64,000 nt of DNA from UBA1447 sp964612185 (GTDB lineage Bacteria; Bacillota; Clostridia; Oscillospirales; Acutalibacteraceae). Positions within the stretch are counted from its first letter, which is position 1; each line of letters begins with the position of its first letter. The notes beneath the pieces were generated by a model. That model did no database searches, had not been told where the DNA came from, and saw nothing but the letters and a program-made list of their open reading frames with translations. The position numbers and the translations under genes are program-made. Where the stretch lies: positions 1 through 64,000 of the forward strand of contig CAZTCR010000007.1 of NCBI GenBank assembly GCA_964612185.1. Direction: 5' to 3'. Shown here piece after piece: positions 35,872 to 44,102 of the stretch.

Positions 35872-36408
35872 TCATCTATTTCTATGAAAAATGTTTCCGC
35901 CATGCGAATCTATGCCGACAAAAAGCGGGAACTCTTTAACACGAAGCCTTTTGATGCTTTCACAGCCCAGGTCCTCAAATGCAATTTCGTCGCATGCGGT
36001 AACACATTTTGCCGCAAGAGCACCGGCACCGCCTATTGCACAAAAATATATCGCTCCAAATTGTTTTATCGCATTACACACAGTTCCATTGCGCTCGCCT
36101 TTACCAATCATGCCGATAAGTCCGTTTTCTAATAGAATTGGTGTAAATGAATCCATTCTACCGGAAGTTGTAGGTCCGCAGCTGCCTATTACCATCCCAT
36201 CCGGCGCAGGTGTCGGACCGGTATAATAGATACAAGCATCTTTAAGCGGGAAAGGCAGGCTTGAACCTTTTTGAATCATTTCCGTTAGCCTTTTATGCGC
36301 TGCATCCCTTGCAGTATAAACAGTACCGGACAAAAGAACTCGTTGCCCGGCCTTTAATTGTTTTGCACAAATCCGCAGATCGTCAGTGTGAATTGATATT
36401 GTTTTCAT
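35872..36408 (-). CDS. Fumarate hydratase/tartrate dehydratase beta subunit (orphan)
   Basis: 178 aa, matching the separate C-terminal subunit of class I Fe-S hydro-lyases. Conserved pieces: VLLSGTVYTARDAAHKR, YTGPTPAPDGMVIGSCGPTTSGRMD, GKGERN and GGAGALAA. The partner alpha subunit, which carries the [4Fe-4S] cluster, is normally the adjacent upstream gene, but here the upstream gene encodes an acidic coiled-coil protein. The alpha subunit must be elsewhere or missing. Fumarase versus tartrate dehydratase cannot be separated. Confidence 0.88.
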   Translation of the reverse strand: MKTISIHTDDLRICAKQLKAGQRVLLSGTVYTARDAAHKRLTEMIQKGSSLPFPLKDACIYYTGPTPAPDGMVIGSCGPTTSGRMDSFTPILLENGLIGMIGKGERNGTVCNAIKQFGAIYFCAIGGAGALAAKCVTACDEIAFEDLGCESIKRLRVKEFPLFVGIDSHGGNIFHRNR

Positions 36409-36455
36409 TAACTATCCTTACCCGTCAATAAATATGCCTGTAAAACCTATCTATA

Positions 36456-38078
36456 CTAATCCGAAAAGAGCTTCAACAGTTCTTCAACATCATTTTCGCT
36501 GATGTCTCTCATTCTGATTGTTTCTGTTGTGTCCGGTGTTTCCCGTGATACGGTAGTGTCCGGAACAGTTTTGGACTCGGGTTCAGTCTCTTGCTCAAGC
36601 TGAGGTGCGGGTGCGGGTTCGGGTTCAAGTTCAGGCTCAGGTTCGGGCTCAAGTTCGGGCTCAGGTTCGGGTTCGGGTTCAAGTTCGGGCTCGGTCTCGG
36701 GCTCAAGTTCGGGCTCAGGTTCGGGTTCAGGTTCGGGCTCAAGTTCGGGCTTGGGTTCAATTTCGGTTTCGAGTTCGTTTAATGAATCTCTAAGAAATTC
36801 CGGTTCCTGTTCCAGCTCTGATTCCGGCTCTTGATCAGTTTGAGGTTCTGCATGTGAATCTTCCGGTGATTCAGTCAATTCTTCGGCAGTACTTTTTCCC
36901 TCCAGATTGAAAGTGTCCGCAGTATCTTCCGCAGATACCAATTCCGCATTAAACGCTTCCGGGTCATTTAATTCCGGTGTGACATCTGCAGCATCTTCCG
37001 CTTTATGCAAATCAAGAATACTATCCGGTTTTTCTTGTGACGCTTCCTCGTTTACCGTGCCATCCTGTTCTCCCGCTATAGCCGGCTCTTGTATATAACT
37101 CGTTTCGTCTGCATTTTGCGGTTCGTCGGCTTCCAATACAGTTTCAATATCTTCCGCTATTTCTTGTATATTTACATCAATATCATCAATTACTTCAACG
37201 CTTAAAAGACTATCGACTTCTTCATCTTGTTGTTCATCTTTCAAATCTGATTCATTGGTTGGCGGTTCAATGTCATCTTCATTATCTGACGGTTTTTCAG
37301 CAGATCCTTCAGTATCATCTTCCAATGCCGGCTCAATATCATCGGTCATCTCCGATTCTGCATCTTTTTCATTTTGCTCAAGTTGAGACACTTCGCAGTT
37401 TCCATCTCCAGGTTGGTCATGTGTTGTTTTATCGTACTGTGAAATAAAATGATCGAAAACTTCCTGGCCGTCATAAGGCTCTTCCCCGTCTGCATCAAAT
37501 TCGGTATCCAATCTTGCCGTAAATGTGCAAAGGCTGCTTGAGAGAATTTCTACCTTTTCAACAAGCGCCGTAATATCGCTCTTAAAATCCCCGGATAATT
37601 GAGCGATTTCAACACTTAATTTACCGACATCGTCTGCTGTGGAAACCAATGCTTGTTTCGCGTCGGAAGTTATGCTTGTTGCCGCTTTTTTTGCCTTTTC
37701 TGTCATTTTGTCGGAGTATAGTACAGCATCAACCAACAACGCGCCAATTTGAGCTTCAACTTTTTTCAACCTGTCACAGTCATCTTGTATACTTTCGAAC
37801 TTGGCATTTTGTTCCTTAATCTGTTCTTCAAGGTTGTAAATTCTTTCGCAATATTCATCATTTAAAGCGGCTAAGGCAGTAAATCGCCTTCTTTCGGATT
37901 CCAGCCGATCCTCGAATTGAGCAACTTTTGCCTTAACAGCTTCGATTTCTTCATCCTTCTTTTTGATGTTCTCTGACTCATCAAAATGTTCGGATTGAAT
38001 CTTTTCAATTAGAGCCAAGACTTCTTTTTTATCAAAGCCCCCAAAGAGTACGCTTTTAATCAACAAGTCCTCTCTCAT
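36456..38078 (-). CDS. Acidic coiled-coil protein with DivIVA-like N-terminus and Glu-Pro repeats
   Basis: 540 aa. The N-terminal ~30 residues (IKSVLFGGFDKKEVLALIEKI) resemble the start of DivIVA-type proteins. Coiled coil covers ~30-145. A long, very acidic disordered region (~195-520) ends in an EP/ELEP repeat tract, and a conserved-looking C-terminal peptide (MRDISENDVEELLKLFSD) may be a binding motif. No signal peptide or membrane segment. The exact family is not recognised. GGGGGG-rich ribosome site before ATG. The neighbouring membrane-anchored protein and the DivIVA gene further along suggest a cell-envelope or division-site role. Confidence 0.8.
   Translation of the reverse strand: MREDLLIKSVLFGGFDKKEVLALIEKIQSEHFDESENIKKKDEEIEAVKAKVAQFEDRLESERRRFTALAALNDEYCERIYNLEEQIKEQNAKFESIQDDCDRLKKVEAQIGALLVDAVLYSDKMTEKAKKAATSITSDAKQALVSTADDVGKLSVEIAQLSGDFKSDITALVEKVEILSSSLCTFTARLDTEFDADGEEPYDGQEVFDHFISQYDKTTHDQPGDGNCEVSQLEQNEKDAESEMTDDIEPALEDDTEGSAEKPSDNEDDIEPPTNESDLKDEQQDEEVDSLLSVEVIDDIDVNIQEIAEDIETVLEADEPQNADETSYIQEPAIAGEQDGTVNEEASQEKPDSILDLHKAEDAADVTPELNDPEAFNAELVSAEDTADTFNLEGKSTAEELTESPEDSHAEPQTDQEPESELEQEPEFLRDSLNELETEIEPKPELEPEPEPEPEPELEPETEPELEPEPEPEPELEPEPEPELEPEPAPAPQLEQETEPESKTVPDTTVSRETPDTTETIRMRDISENDVEELLKLFSD
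36595..36780 (-). repeat. Low-complexity Glu-Pro coding repeats
   Basis: Imperfect 6-bp and 18-bp repeats (plus-strand GGTTCG/GGCTCAAGTTC units) encode alternating Glu-Pro/Leu-Glu-Pro. Such tracts change length by replication slippage and are probably polymorphic between strains. Confidence 0.8.
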
Positions 38079-38105
38079 GCCTATCCCCCCAATTCATAAT
38101 TGTTG

Positions 38106-40019
38106 TCAATACAGCACAATTTCGTTAACGCCGCTCTCGACTAGTTTAACCGCATTGTTAACAAAAACACATATTTGACCGCCATTCTCCTCAGTATAGT
38201 TTTTTATGTAAGCAAACTCTCCTGAGTTTTTGTAACGCAGATGATGCATGTCAACATTTTCATCAATTAAAGTACAACTCTCACCGTTGTACAAATACAA
38301 GTCGGCAGATAGGCCGCCTTGATTTTGTTTTCTATTCCTGAATACTAATGTTTTATTGTCATCAAAGCAAACAAAAGAGAATACTGAACTGATCACTTGA
38401 TCTTTTTTATCCTGCTTATACCGGTACAGCATCCCTTCGCTTGCATCACCATCAAGTTTTAAAAACCAAACCGATTCAGGCGTAAAATCAAAGCTTGAAA
38501 TGTTGATGTCAACCACAGCTTTGCGCGAAATACCATTGCCTTCATTACTGATTTTGTAGAGAGTTGATTTAAACACCTTCGCGTCTTTTATAATGATGTA
38601 TAAATCTTTCCCATCAGCGGAAAACCCAAACTCGCCGCTCTGAACTTCCTCATTGCTGATGTTTAAACTCGCCCCGTCCGTGTTCGCCGGAACCGAGAGA
38701 TAGGCGCCCTTATTTGCGGTTGCATCTTTAATGATATCGGCTGCGTAAGAAGTAACATATGAAACATCGTGTTTCGCCAGCATAGCTGACAACTTTGAGA
38801 ATGTTGTGTCGCTTTTTAAATACTCATGCTTGTTAAAAACAATCGCCGGTTGAGCGCCGTTTGATGCCGTTAATATATTGCCCGGCGAAACGCCTTTAAC
38901 GACTTTGACGGGTTCTTCCGAAAGATTGCTTGCATAACAGTCTGTGTGTTCGGGTATTAAATTTTCATCATTAATCGTTCTTTTTAAGGATGCCCGCAAT
39001 TCATCTCTTTGCGTTTTAGCCTGGTAGTCGGTTAACGCTTTTCTATAATTGTAATTATATCCGAAAATAAATTTATAGTCTTTTGGGCTCGGTTGAGTGA
39101 TTTGTTCATCCTGAAGCTTCAAGTCATCCGATATGATCTCTTCCCAACTCGTACTTTCATCAGTGGTCTTGAAATAATACAAAAAACCGCCCACAGCGTA
39201 CCGATCATATAGAACTGCCGAAACACCGCCGGAGATTAATTTGGGCTCACCCTGTTCCGATACAGTGTAAATATCGAACAAATCCCCTTCTTCTTCATGT
39301 GTTTCATATATGAGTGTACTATTAAGGGATCCTTCGTAATATTTGATATTCTTAACAGAATCTGATATTAATATGGCCTCTTCATCATATTTGTATTTAA
39401 ATAGTGCTGTTTCAGATTCTTTAATCTTCGTATAATACACACCCGCCTCGTTCGGCAGAACATAAAGTTCCTTGATATTGTTATCTATCTTTACAGCTTT
39501 TTTGGTTTTCGTATTGAAATAATAATAGCCGTTGCCGCCAGTTGAGTCGCTCTTTTTTGAATAAATAACAAAGCTTCCTGTTTCGTTGAGTTTTATATCG
39601 CTGCTTACACCGGTGTCAACCATGTAACCGCCTTTTTTTATTTGCCGTTTGCTCGTCAAATCGCAACAATACAGATCTAAACTGTTGCTTGATTTCTTTG
39701 ACGCTGTAAAATAAAAAAGAACCTTACTGTTTTTTGAGATAATCGGACTTTTTCCGGAATCGCCTTTTAGTTCAAGCGTTCCCTTGCTGCTTTTTAAATA
39801 ATCAACGCCTTGTTTGGAATATATAACCGCAAAGTAGCTGTCTGTCTTGATTTGTGCTCGATATGTAATAAAAATAATCAATCCCATTACTATCACCGCA
39901 AGAGCAAGCGTGACAAGGATTTTGATTATTAGCTTATTTTCCTTAATGTGTGTCGGTGTCTCTACCTTGATCATATCTTCTGTTAACGCGTCGGGAACGA
40001 TGTCATGTTTATTTTTCAT
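38106..40019 (-). CDS. Single-pass membrane protein with propeller-like extracytoplasmic domain, unknown function
   Basis: 637 aa. A short cytoplasmic N-terminus is followed by one transmembrane segment (~29-52, KILVTLALAVIVMGLIIFIT) and a long outside domain. That domain has repeated beta-strand units of the type YYFNTKTKKAVKIDNNIKELY and LFYFTASKKS...LDLYCCDLTSKRQ, reminiscent of TolB/WD40-like propellers. I recognise no specific family. It lies between the acidic coiled-coil protein and the transketolase genes with gaps of 27-38 bases, so it is probably co-transcribed with the coiled-coil gene. Confidence 0.78.
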   Translation of the reverse strand: MKNKHDIVPDALTEDMIKVETPTHIKENKLIIKILVTLALAVIVMGLIIFITYRAQIKTDSYFAVIYSKQGVDYLKSSKGTLELKGDSGKSPIISKNSKVLFYFTASKKSSNSLDLYCCDLTSKRQIKKGGYMVDTGVSSDIKLNETGSFVIYSKKSDSTGGNGYYYFNTKTKKAVKIDNNIKELYVLPNEAGVYYTKIKESETALFKYKYDEEAILISDSVKNIKYYEGSLNSTLIYETHEEEGDLFDIYTVSEQGEPKLISGGVSAVLYDRYAVGGFLYYFKTTDESTSWEEIISDDLKLQDEQITQPSPKDYKFIFGYNYNYRKALTDYQAKTQRDELRASLKRTINDENLIPEHTDCYASNLSEEPVKVVKGVSPGNILTASNGAQPAIVFNKHEYLKSDTTFSKLSAMLAKHDVSYVTSYAADIIKDATANKGAYLSVPANTDGASLNISNEEVQSGEFGFSADGKDLYIIIKDAKVFKSTLYKISNEGNGISRKAVVDINISSFDFTPESVWFLKLDGDASEGMLYRYKQDKKDQVISSVFSFVCFDDNKTLVFRNRKQNQGGLSADLYLYNGESCTLIDENVDMHHLRYKNSGEFAYIKNYTEENGGQICVFVNNAVKLVESGVNEIVLY

Positions 40020-40057
40020 CGCATCTCCAACTCTGTTCCGGATTTATTTTTCGGTTT

Positions 40058-41002
40058 TTATTTCATCCGGAATGCTAATTTTGCCTTTTCTACAATATTT
40101 GCGGCATCTAGTCCAAATATGTGAAGCATTTCGTCTCCTGGACCGGAACGGCCAAAAACATCATTAACGCCAACTTTTAACACCGGCACGGGGAAATTTT
40201 CGCAAACAACTTCGGCAACCGCGCCGCCAAGTCCGCCGACAATTGAATGCTCCTCTGCTGTTACGATTGCACCGGTTTCTTTTGCCGCGGAAATAACAGC
40301 CTCTCTGTCTATCGGTTTAATTGTATGGATATTCAATACCGCCGCTTCAATTCCGCTATTCAACAATATTTCTCTAGCGTTAATTGCCTCGTTAACCATC
40401 AAACCTGTTGCGATAATGGTAACATCTTTGCCTTCACACAATTTAACGGCTTTACCGATATTAAACTGATAATCCTCGTCGAATATTCGTGGCAAAGCAA
40501 GTCTGCCAAACCTCAGGTAAACCGGTCCATCATAGTCTGCGGCGGCAAATACTGCCGCTCTGGCCTCAATGTCGTCAGCAGGGTTGATAATGACCATGCC
40601 GGGAATGGTTCGCATCAGAGCTATATCCTCGCAGCATTGGTGGCTTGCACCGTCTTCTCCGACTGAGATACCGGCATGTGTTGCTCCGATTTTAACATTA
40701 AGATGCGGATAACCAAGTGTATTTCTAACTTGTTCGAAAGCTCTACCGGCTGTGAACATCGCAAAAGAGCTCGCAAAAACTGTATAGCCTAAAGTTGACA
40801 AGCCGCCGGCAATACAGATCATATTGCATTCGGCGATTCCGGTGTTGAAAAACCTTTCGGGGAACTCGCCCTTGAACATGCCGGTTTTTGTCGCAGTTGA
40901 CAAATCCGCATCGAGCACGATAATCTTGTCATTTTGTTTACCCAATTCAACAAGCGCCTTGCCGTAAGCATCACGCGTTGCTGTTTTTATTAACTCTGCC
41001 AT
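40058..41002 (-). CDS. Transketolase, C-terminal subunit
   Basis: 314 aa from ATG 41002, seven bases after GGAGG; a longer frame would overlap the N-terminal subunit gene. It contains the pyrimidine-binding domain (FFNTGIAECNM with the catalytic Glu, FASSFAMF, GEDGASHQ) and the C-terminal domain (KPIDREAVISAAKETGAIVTAEEHSI). It pairs with the preceding gene to form a split transketolase for pentose-phosphate interconversion. The gap is one base, so the two are translationally coupled. Confidence 0.93.
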   Translation of the reverse strand: MAELIKTATRDAYGKALVELGKQNDKIIVLDADLSTATKTGMFKGEFPERFFNTGIAECNMICIAGGLSTLGYTVFASSFAMFTAGRAFEQVRNTLGYPHLNVKIGATHAGISVGEDGASHQCCEDIALMRTIPGMVIINPADDIEARAAVFAAADYDGPVYLRFGRLALPRIFDEDYQFNIGKAVKLCEGKDVTIIATGLMVNEAINAREILLNSGIEAAVLNIHTIKPIDREAVISAAKETGAIVTAEEHSIVGGLGGAVAEVVCENFPVPVLKVGVNDVFGRSGPGDEMLHIFGLDAANIVEKAKLAFRMK

Positions 41003-41003
41003 A

Positions 41004-41846
41004 TTAAGCCTCCAGTTCCGCAAGCTCGGCGTTCAGTTCGCGTATTGCTTGCTCGTATTGTTCGGTGTTTGGCGCGGTTCCGTGCCACTTGTAGTTGTTT
41101 TCCATAAAGGAAACACCTTTTCCTTTTATGCTTTTTGCAATAATTGCAGTCGGTTTACCTTTGAATTCAGATGCTGCCTTAAAAGCAGCGTCTATCTCAT
41201 CGAAACTGTGGGCAAATATTTCAATAACATTCCAACCGAAAGCCTTGAACTTTTCCGGGATTGGATAAGGCGAGTTAACCTCGACGATCGTACCATCAAT
41301 TTGCAAATTGTTATTGTCAACAACAGCTGTAAGCGAATCAAGGCCTTTTGCGCTCGCGAACATAGCCGCTTCCCAAATCTGGCCTTCCTGTATTTCACCA
41401 TCACCTAAAATAGCATAAGTTCGGAATCCCTTGCCGCTAATTTTAGCGCCGAGCGCCATCCCGACTGCAACAGATAGCCCCTGTCCTAGGGATCCTGTGC
41501 TCATATCAACGCCCGGTGTCAGCTTCATGCTCGGATGTCCCTGAAGAATTGAATCACTTTTCCTCAATGTTTTAAGTATTTCAATGTCAATAAAACCTTT
41601 TTGCGCCAATACGGAATAGAGCGCGGGAGCAACATGGCCTTTTGATAATACCAGACGGTCTCTGTCCTCCCATTTCGGATTTTGGGGGTCAATTTTCATT
41701 TGATGAAAATATAAATATGTGAGTATATCGGCTATTGACAGCGAACCGCCGGGATGACCGGATTTTGCGCTGTAAACGGCTTCAATAATACCTATTCTGA
41801 CCTTGCACGCTTTGACTTTTAACTGTTTTTTTACGATGGAATCCAA
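41004..41846 (-). CDS. Transketolase, N-terminal (ThDP-binding) subunit
   Basis: 280 aa. The start is TTG 41846, seven bases after GGGGAGGTGA. ThDP motif GDGEIQEGQIWEA...VVDNNN is intact, with SGHPGGSLS and LSKGHVAPALY of the transketolase family. The order (N before C) matches the split transketolases of Clostridia and Archaea. Confidence 0.93.
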   Translation of the reverse strand: MDSIVKKQLKVKACKVRIGIIEAVYSAKSGHPGGSLSIADILTYLYFHQMKIDPQNPKWEDRDRLVLSKGHVAPALYSVLAQKGFIDIEILKTLRKSDSILQGHPSMKLTPGVDMSTGSLGQGLSVAVGMALGAKISGKGFRTYAILGDGEIQEGQIWEAAMFASAKGLDSLTAVVDNNNLQIDGTIVEVNSPYPIPEKFKAFGWNVIEIFAHSFDEIDAAFKAASEFKGKPTAIIAKSIKGKGVSFMENNYKWHGTAPNTEQYEQAIRELNAELAELEA

Positions 41847-41865
41847 AAACAGTCACCTCCCCTGA

Positions 41866-42699
41866 TTAATAATTATTTTCAATATAAGCAAGAAAATCAG
41901 CAACGGCGCCTTTGTTGCAATGACATGCGTGGAACTTTACGATATCGTGAATTTTCTTTGGTGCTTGACCACAGGCTGCGGGCAGATAAACACTTTGCAA
42001 CATATCAAAGTCATTAAAGTAATCACCGATTGCCGCTGTATGTTCAATCGATATACCCAGCATTTTTGCAAGTTCGAGCACCGCTGTACCTTTATGCGTA
42101 TCTTTTGCAAGTATTTCATAGGTAACAATCGAGGATGACATACAGTGAAGATCACTGCTGTTGTTTTGATTTAAGTACTGTTTAACTTTTTTAATCAGCG
42201 GCGGTATGCCAAAGAAAACTACCTTTCCCCAGTCGAACGGAATCGCGGCCTCAATACTTTTGCACCTTGTATGCGGCAACTTGTCAGCATGAACCAATGC
42301 CGGCCCAAATATAAAGGGATTGATCAGTAAAATATTATCGGGTGTGCAAATCTCGACTTCAATAGTGGGGTGCTTTTTAAGAACTGACTTTACCAATTCC
42401 TTGCCGTTGCTGTTGATCGCATTGAAGCGAATCATTTTTTCATTCTTGAAATCATATATACCCGCGCCGTTAAGCACTATTGCGGGTGTATTGTTTATCG
42501 GCAAGCGATGATAGTGTTTTTTTAACGAATCAACACTTCTGCCCGAAGCAAGCGTAAAATGGCCGCCCAATTGTGTGACAAAACGCTTAATTGCATCCAA
42601 GTTGTTTGGGGGCAGTGTTCTCCATTTTGTATTGAGTGTGCCATCAATATCAGAAACCACAAGCCAGTCTGAAAAATCTTTGACTAAGCCTTGAGACAT
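41866..42699 (-). CDS. Cof-type HAD-superfamily hydrolase
   Basis: 277 aa. HAD motifs: SDIDGTL (nucleophile Asp), LASGRS, the Lys of THKGTAVLELAK, and GDYFNDFDML. The C2-type cap lies between. A sugar phosphate or similar small phosphate ester is the likely substrate; nothing narrows it further. Its ATG overlaps the rluD stop by one base (TAATG). Confidence 0.88.
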   Translation of the reverse strand: MSQGLVKDFSDWLVVSDIDGTLNTKWRTLPPNNLDAIKRFVTQLGGHFTLASGRSVDSLKKHYHRLPINNTPAIVLNGAGIYDFKNEKMIRFNAINSNGKELVKSVLKKHPTIEVEICTPDNILLINPFIFGPALVHADKLPHTRCKSIEAAIPFDWGKVVFFGIPPLIKKVKQYLNQNNSSDLHCMSSSIVTYEILAKDTHKGTAVLELAKMLGISIEHTAAIGDYFNDFDMLQSVYLPAACGQAPKKIHDIVKFHACHCNKGAVADFLAYIENNY

Positions 42700-43613
42700 T
42701 AAGCTTTTATCCTCCTTAAAAAATCTTCAAAATAATCCGGCAACTCAGCACTGATTTCAATATATCTTCCGTCACGCGGATGTTTGAACCCAATTAAAGC
42801 CGCGTGCAGACATTGACCGCCCAAATACTTAATGCCATTTTGTGTGCCATAAACCAAATCGCCCGCAACCGGATGGCCGATGCTCGCCATGTGAACTCTG
42901 ATTTGATGGGTTCTGCCGGTTTCAAGCCGCAGACAAATATAAGCAAAGTTATCAAACTGCTCAAGTAAGAAGTAGTGAGTCAAGGCATTTTTTGCATTGA
43001 TATCCGTTACACACATTTTTTTTCTGTCTTTTTTACTCCTGCCTATCGGAGCATCAATAACACCTTCAACTTGTTTAAGCTGACCATGCACAACCGCTCT
43101 GTATTCTCGTGTAATACTATGTTCTTTCAGTTGAGCGGCTAGCGATTTATGAGCAAAATCATTTTTTGCTACAAGCAGCAGACCGCTTGTATCTTTATCA
43201 ATACGATGAACGATACCTGGCCGGATAACGCCGTTAATGCCGGAAAGGTCTGCTTGGCAATAATTCATCAGCGCGTTAACAAGTGTGCCGTCATAGTTCC
43301 CGGCTGCAGGGTGGACAACGATTCCTTTTGGTTTGTTAACCACCAGCAAATCCGAATCTTCATACCGGACATCAAGAGGTATTTCCTGGGCGACGATATA
43401 TAACGGCCGAGGCTCCGGCGGTGTGAATTCGACTTGTGCGTATTCCAATGGTCTGAAGCTTTTATCAACCGCTTTGCAGTTGACGCGAACAAACCCTTGA
43501 TCGATTATTCTCTGCATATGGCTGCGCGTAAACTCCGGATACAGAACAGAAATTATCTTATCAATTCTTTGACCTGCAAATTCGGATGGAACAATAAAGT
43601 TGATGGATTTCAT
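42699..43613 (-). CDS. rluD: RluD-family 23S rRNA pseudouridine synthase
   Basis: 304 aa. An N-terminal S4 RNA-binding domain (~1-75) is followed by the pseudouridine synthase domain with catalytic Asp in the GIVHRIDKDTSGLLLVAK motif and GRTHQIRVH. It sits directly downstream of lspA with a four-base overlap (ATGA), the standard lspA-rluD pairing in Bacillota. RluD versus RluC subtype is by context. Confidence 0.92.
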   Translation of the reverse strand: MKSINFIVPSEFAGQRIDKIISVLYPEFTRSHMQRIIDQGFVRVNCKAVDKSFRPLEYAQVEFTPPEPRPLYIVAQEIPLDVRYEDSDLLVVNKPKGIVVHPAAGNYDGTLVNALMNYCQADLSGINGVIRPGIVHRIDKDTSGLLLVAKNDFAHKSLAAQLKEHSITREYRAVVHGQLKQVEGVIDAPIGRSKKDRKKMCVTDINAKNALTHYFLLEQFDNFAYICLRLETGRTHQIRVHMASIGHPVAGDLVYGTQNGIKYLGGQCLHAALIGFKHPRDGRYIEISAELPDYFEDFLRRIKA

Positions 43614-44083
43614 TCTTTTGCTTTCCTCATATCGCGAATTATATCAAAAATCAAATAACCCGCCATTGAAAACGCGCCGACTGTGATTAGGCAGTCGGCA
43701 AAGTTAAATATTGCGAAATTAACAAACAGCGGTTCAAAATAGTCAACAACAAATCCTTTGGTGAATCTGTCAACCAAATTACCTATTCCACCGGCAACAA
43801 TGAGTACCAGGCAACCATACAGAAACCTATTCTTAATCTTGTTGAACACAAGCAAATATAAAGTTACAAGAATAATCACCAAAGTTATAACAGCCAATAT
43901 TTTTGCGCCGCTTTGGAACGACCCGAATATTGCTCCGGTATTTTCAACATATCTCAGTTGAAATATATCCTTTATGACAACAATTTTTTCTATTGGCGCA
44001 AGGTTTTTAATCACTGCAGACTTTATTGCCTGATCAAGCATTGTTAAACAGAGGACAATTAATACCGTAACAACTTGCACCAT
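43610..44083 (-). CDS. lspA: Lipoprotein signal peptidase
   Basis: 157 aa with four predicted membrane helices. It cleaves prolipoproteins after diacylglyceryl transfer at the membrane. Catalytic aspartates lie in GGIGNLVDRF and FNFADCLIT, with VENTGAIFG also conserved. It sits between divIVA and rluD. Confidence 0.95.
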   Translation of the reverse strand: MVQVVTVLIVLCLTMLDQAIKSAVIKNLAPIEKIVVIKDIFQLRYVENTGAIFGSFQSGAKILAVITLVIILVTLYLLVFNKIKNRFLYGCLVLIVAGGIGNLVDRFTKGFVVDYFEPLFVNFAIFNFADCLITVGAFSMAGYLIFDIIRDMRKAKE

Positions 44084-44102
44084 TTAAGCAACCTCGTGCG
44101 AT

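Noticed and set aside
36591..36793. Plus-strand low-complexity frames opposite the Glu-Pro repeats
   Set aside because: They arise from the repetitive DNA of the minus-strand coding repeat and encode only biased Gly/Phe or Arg/Val strings.
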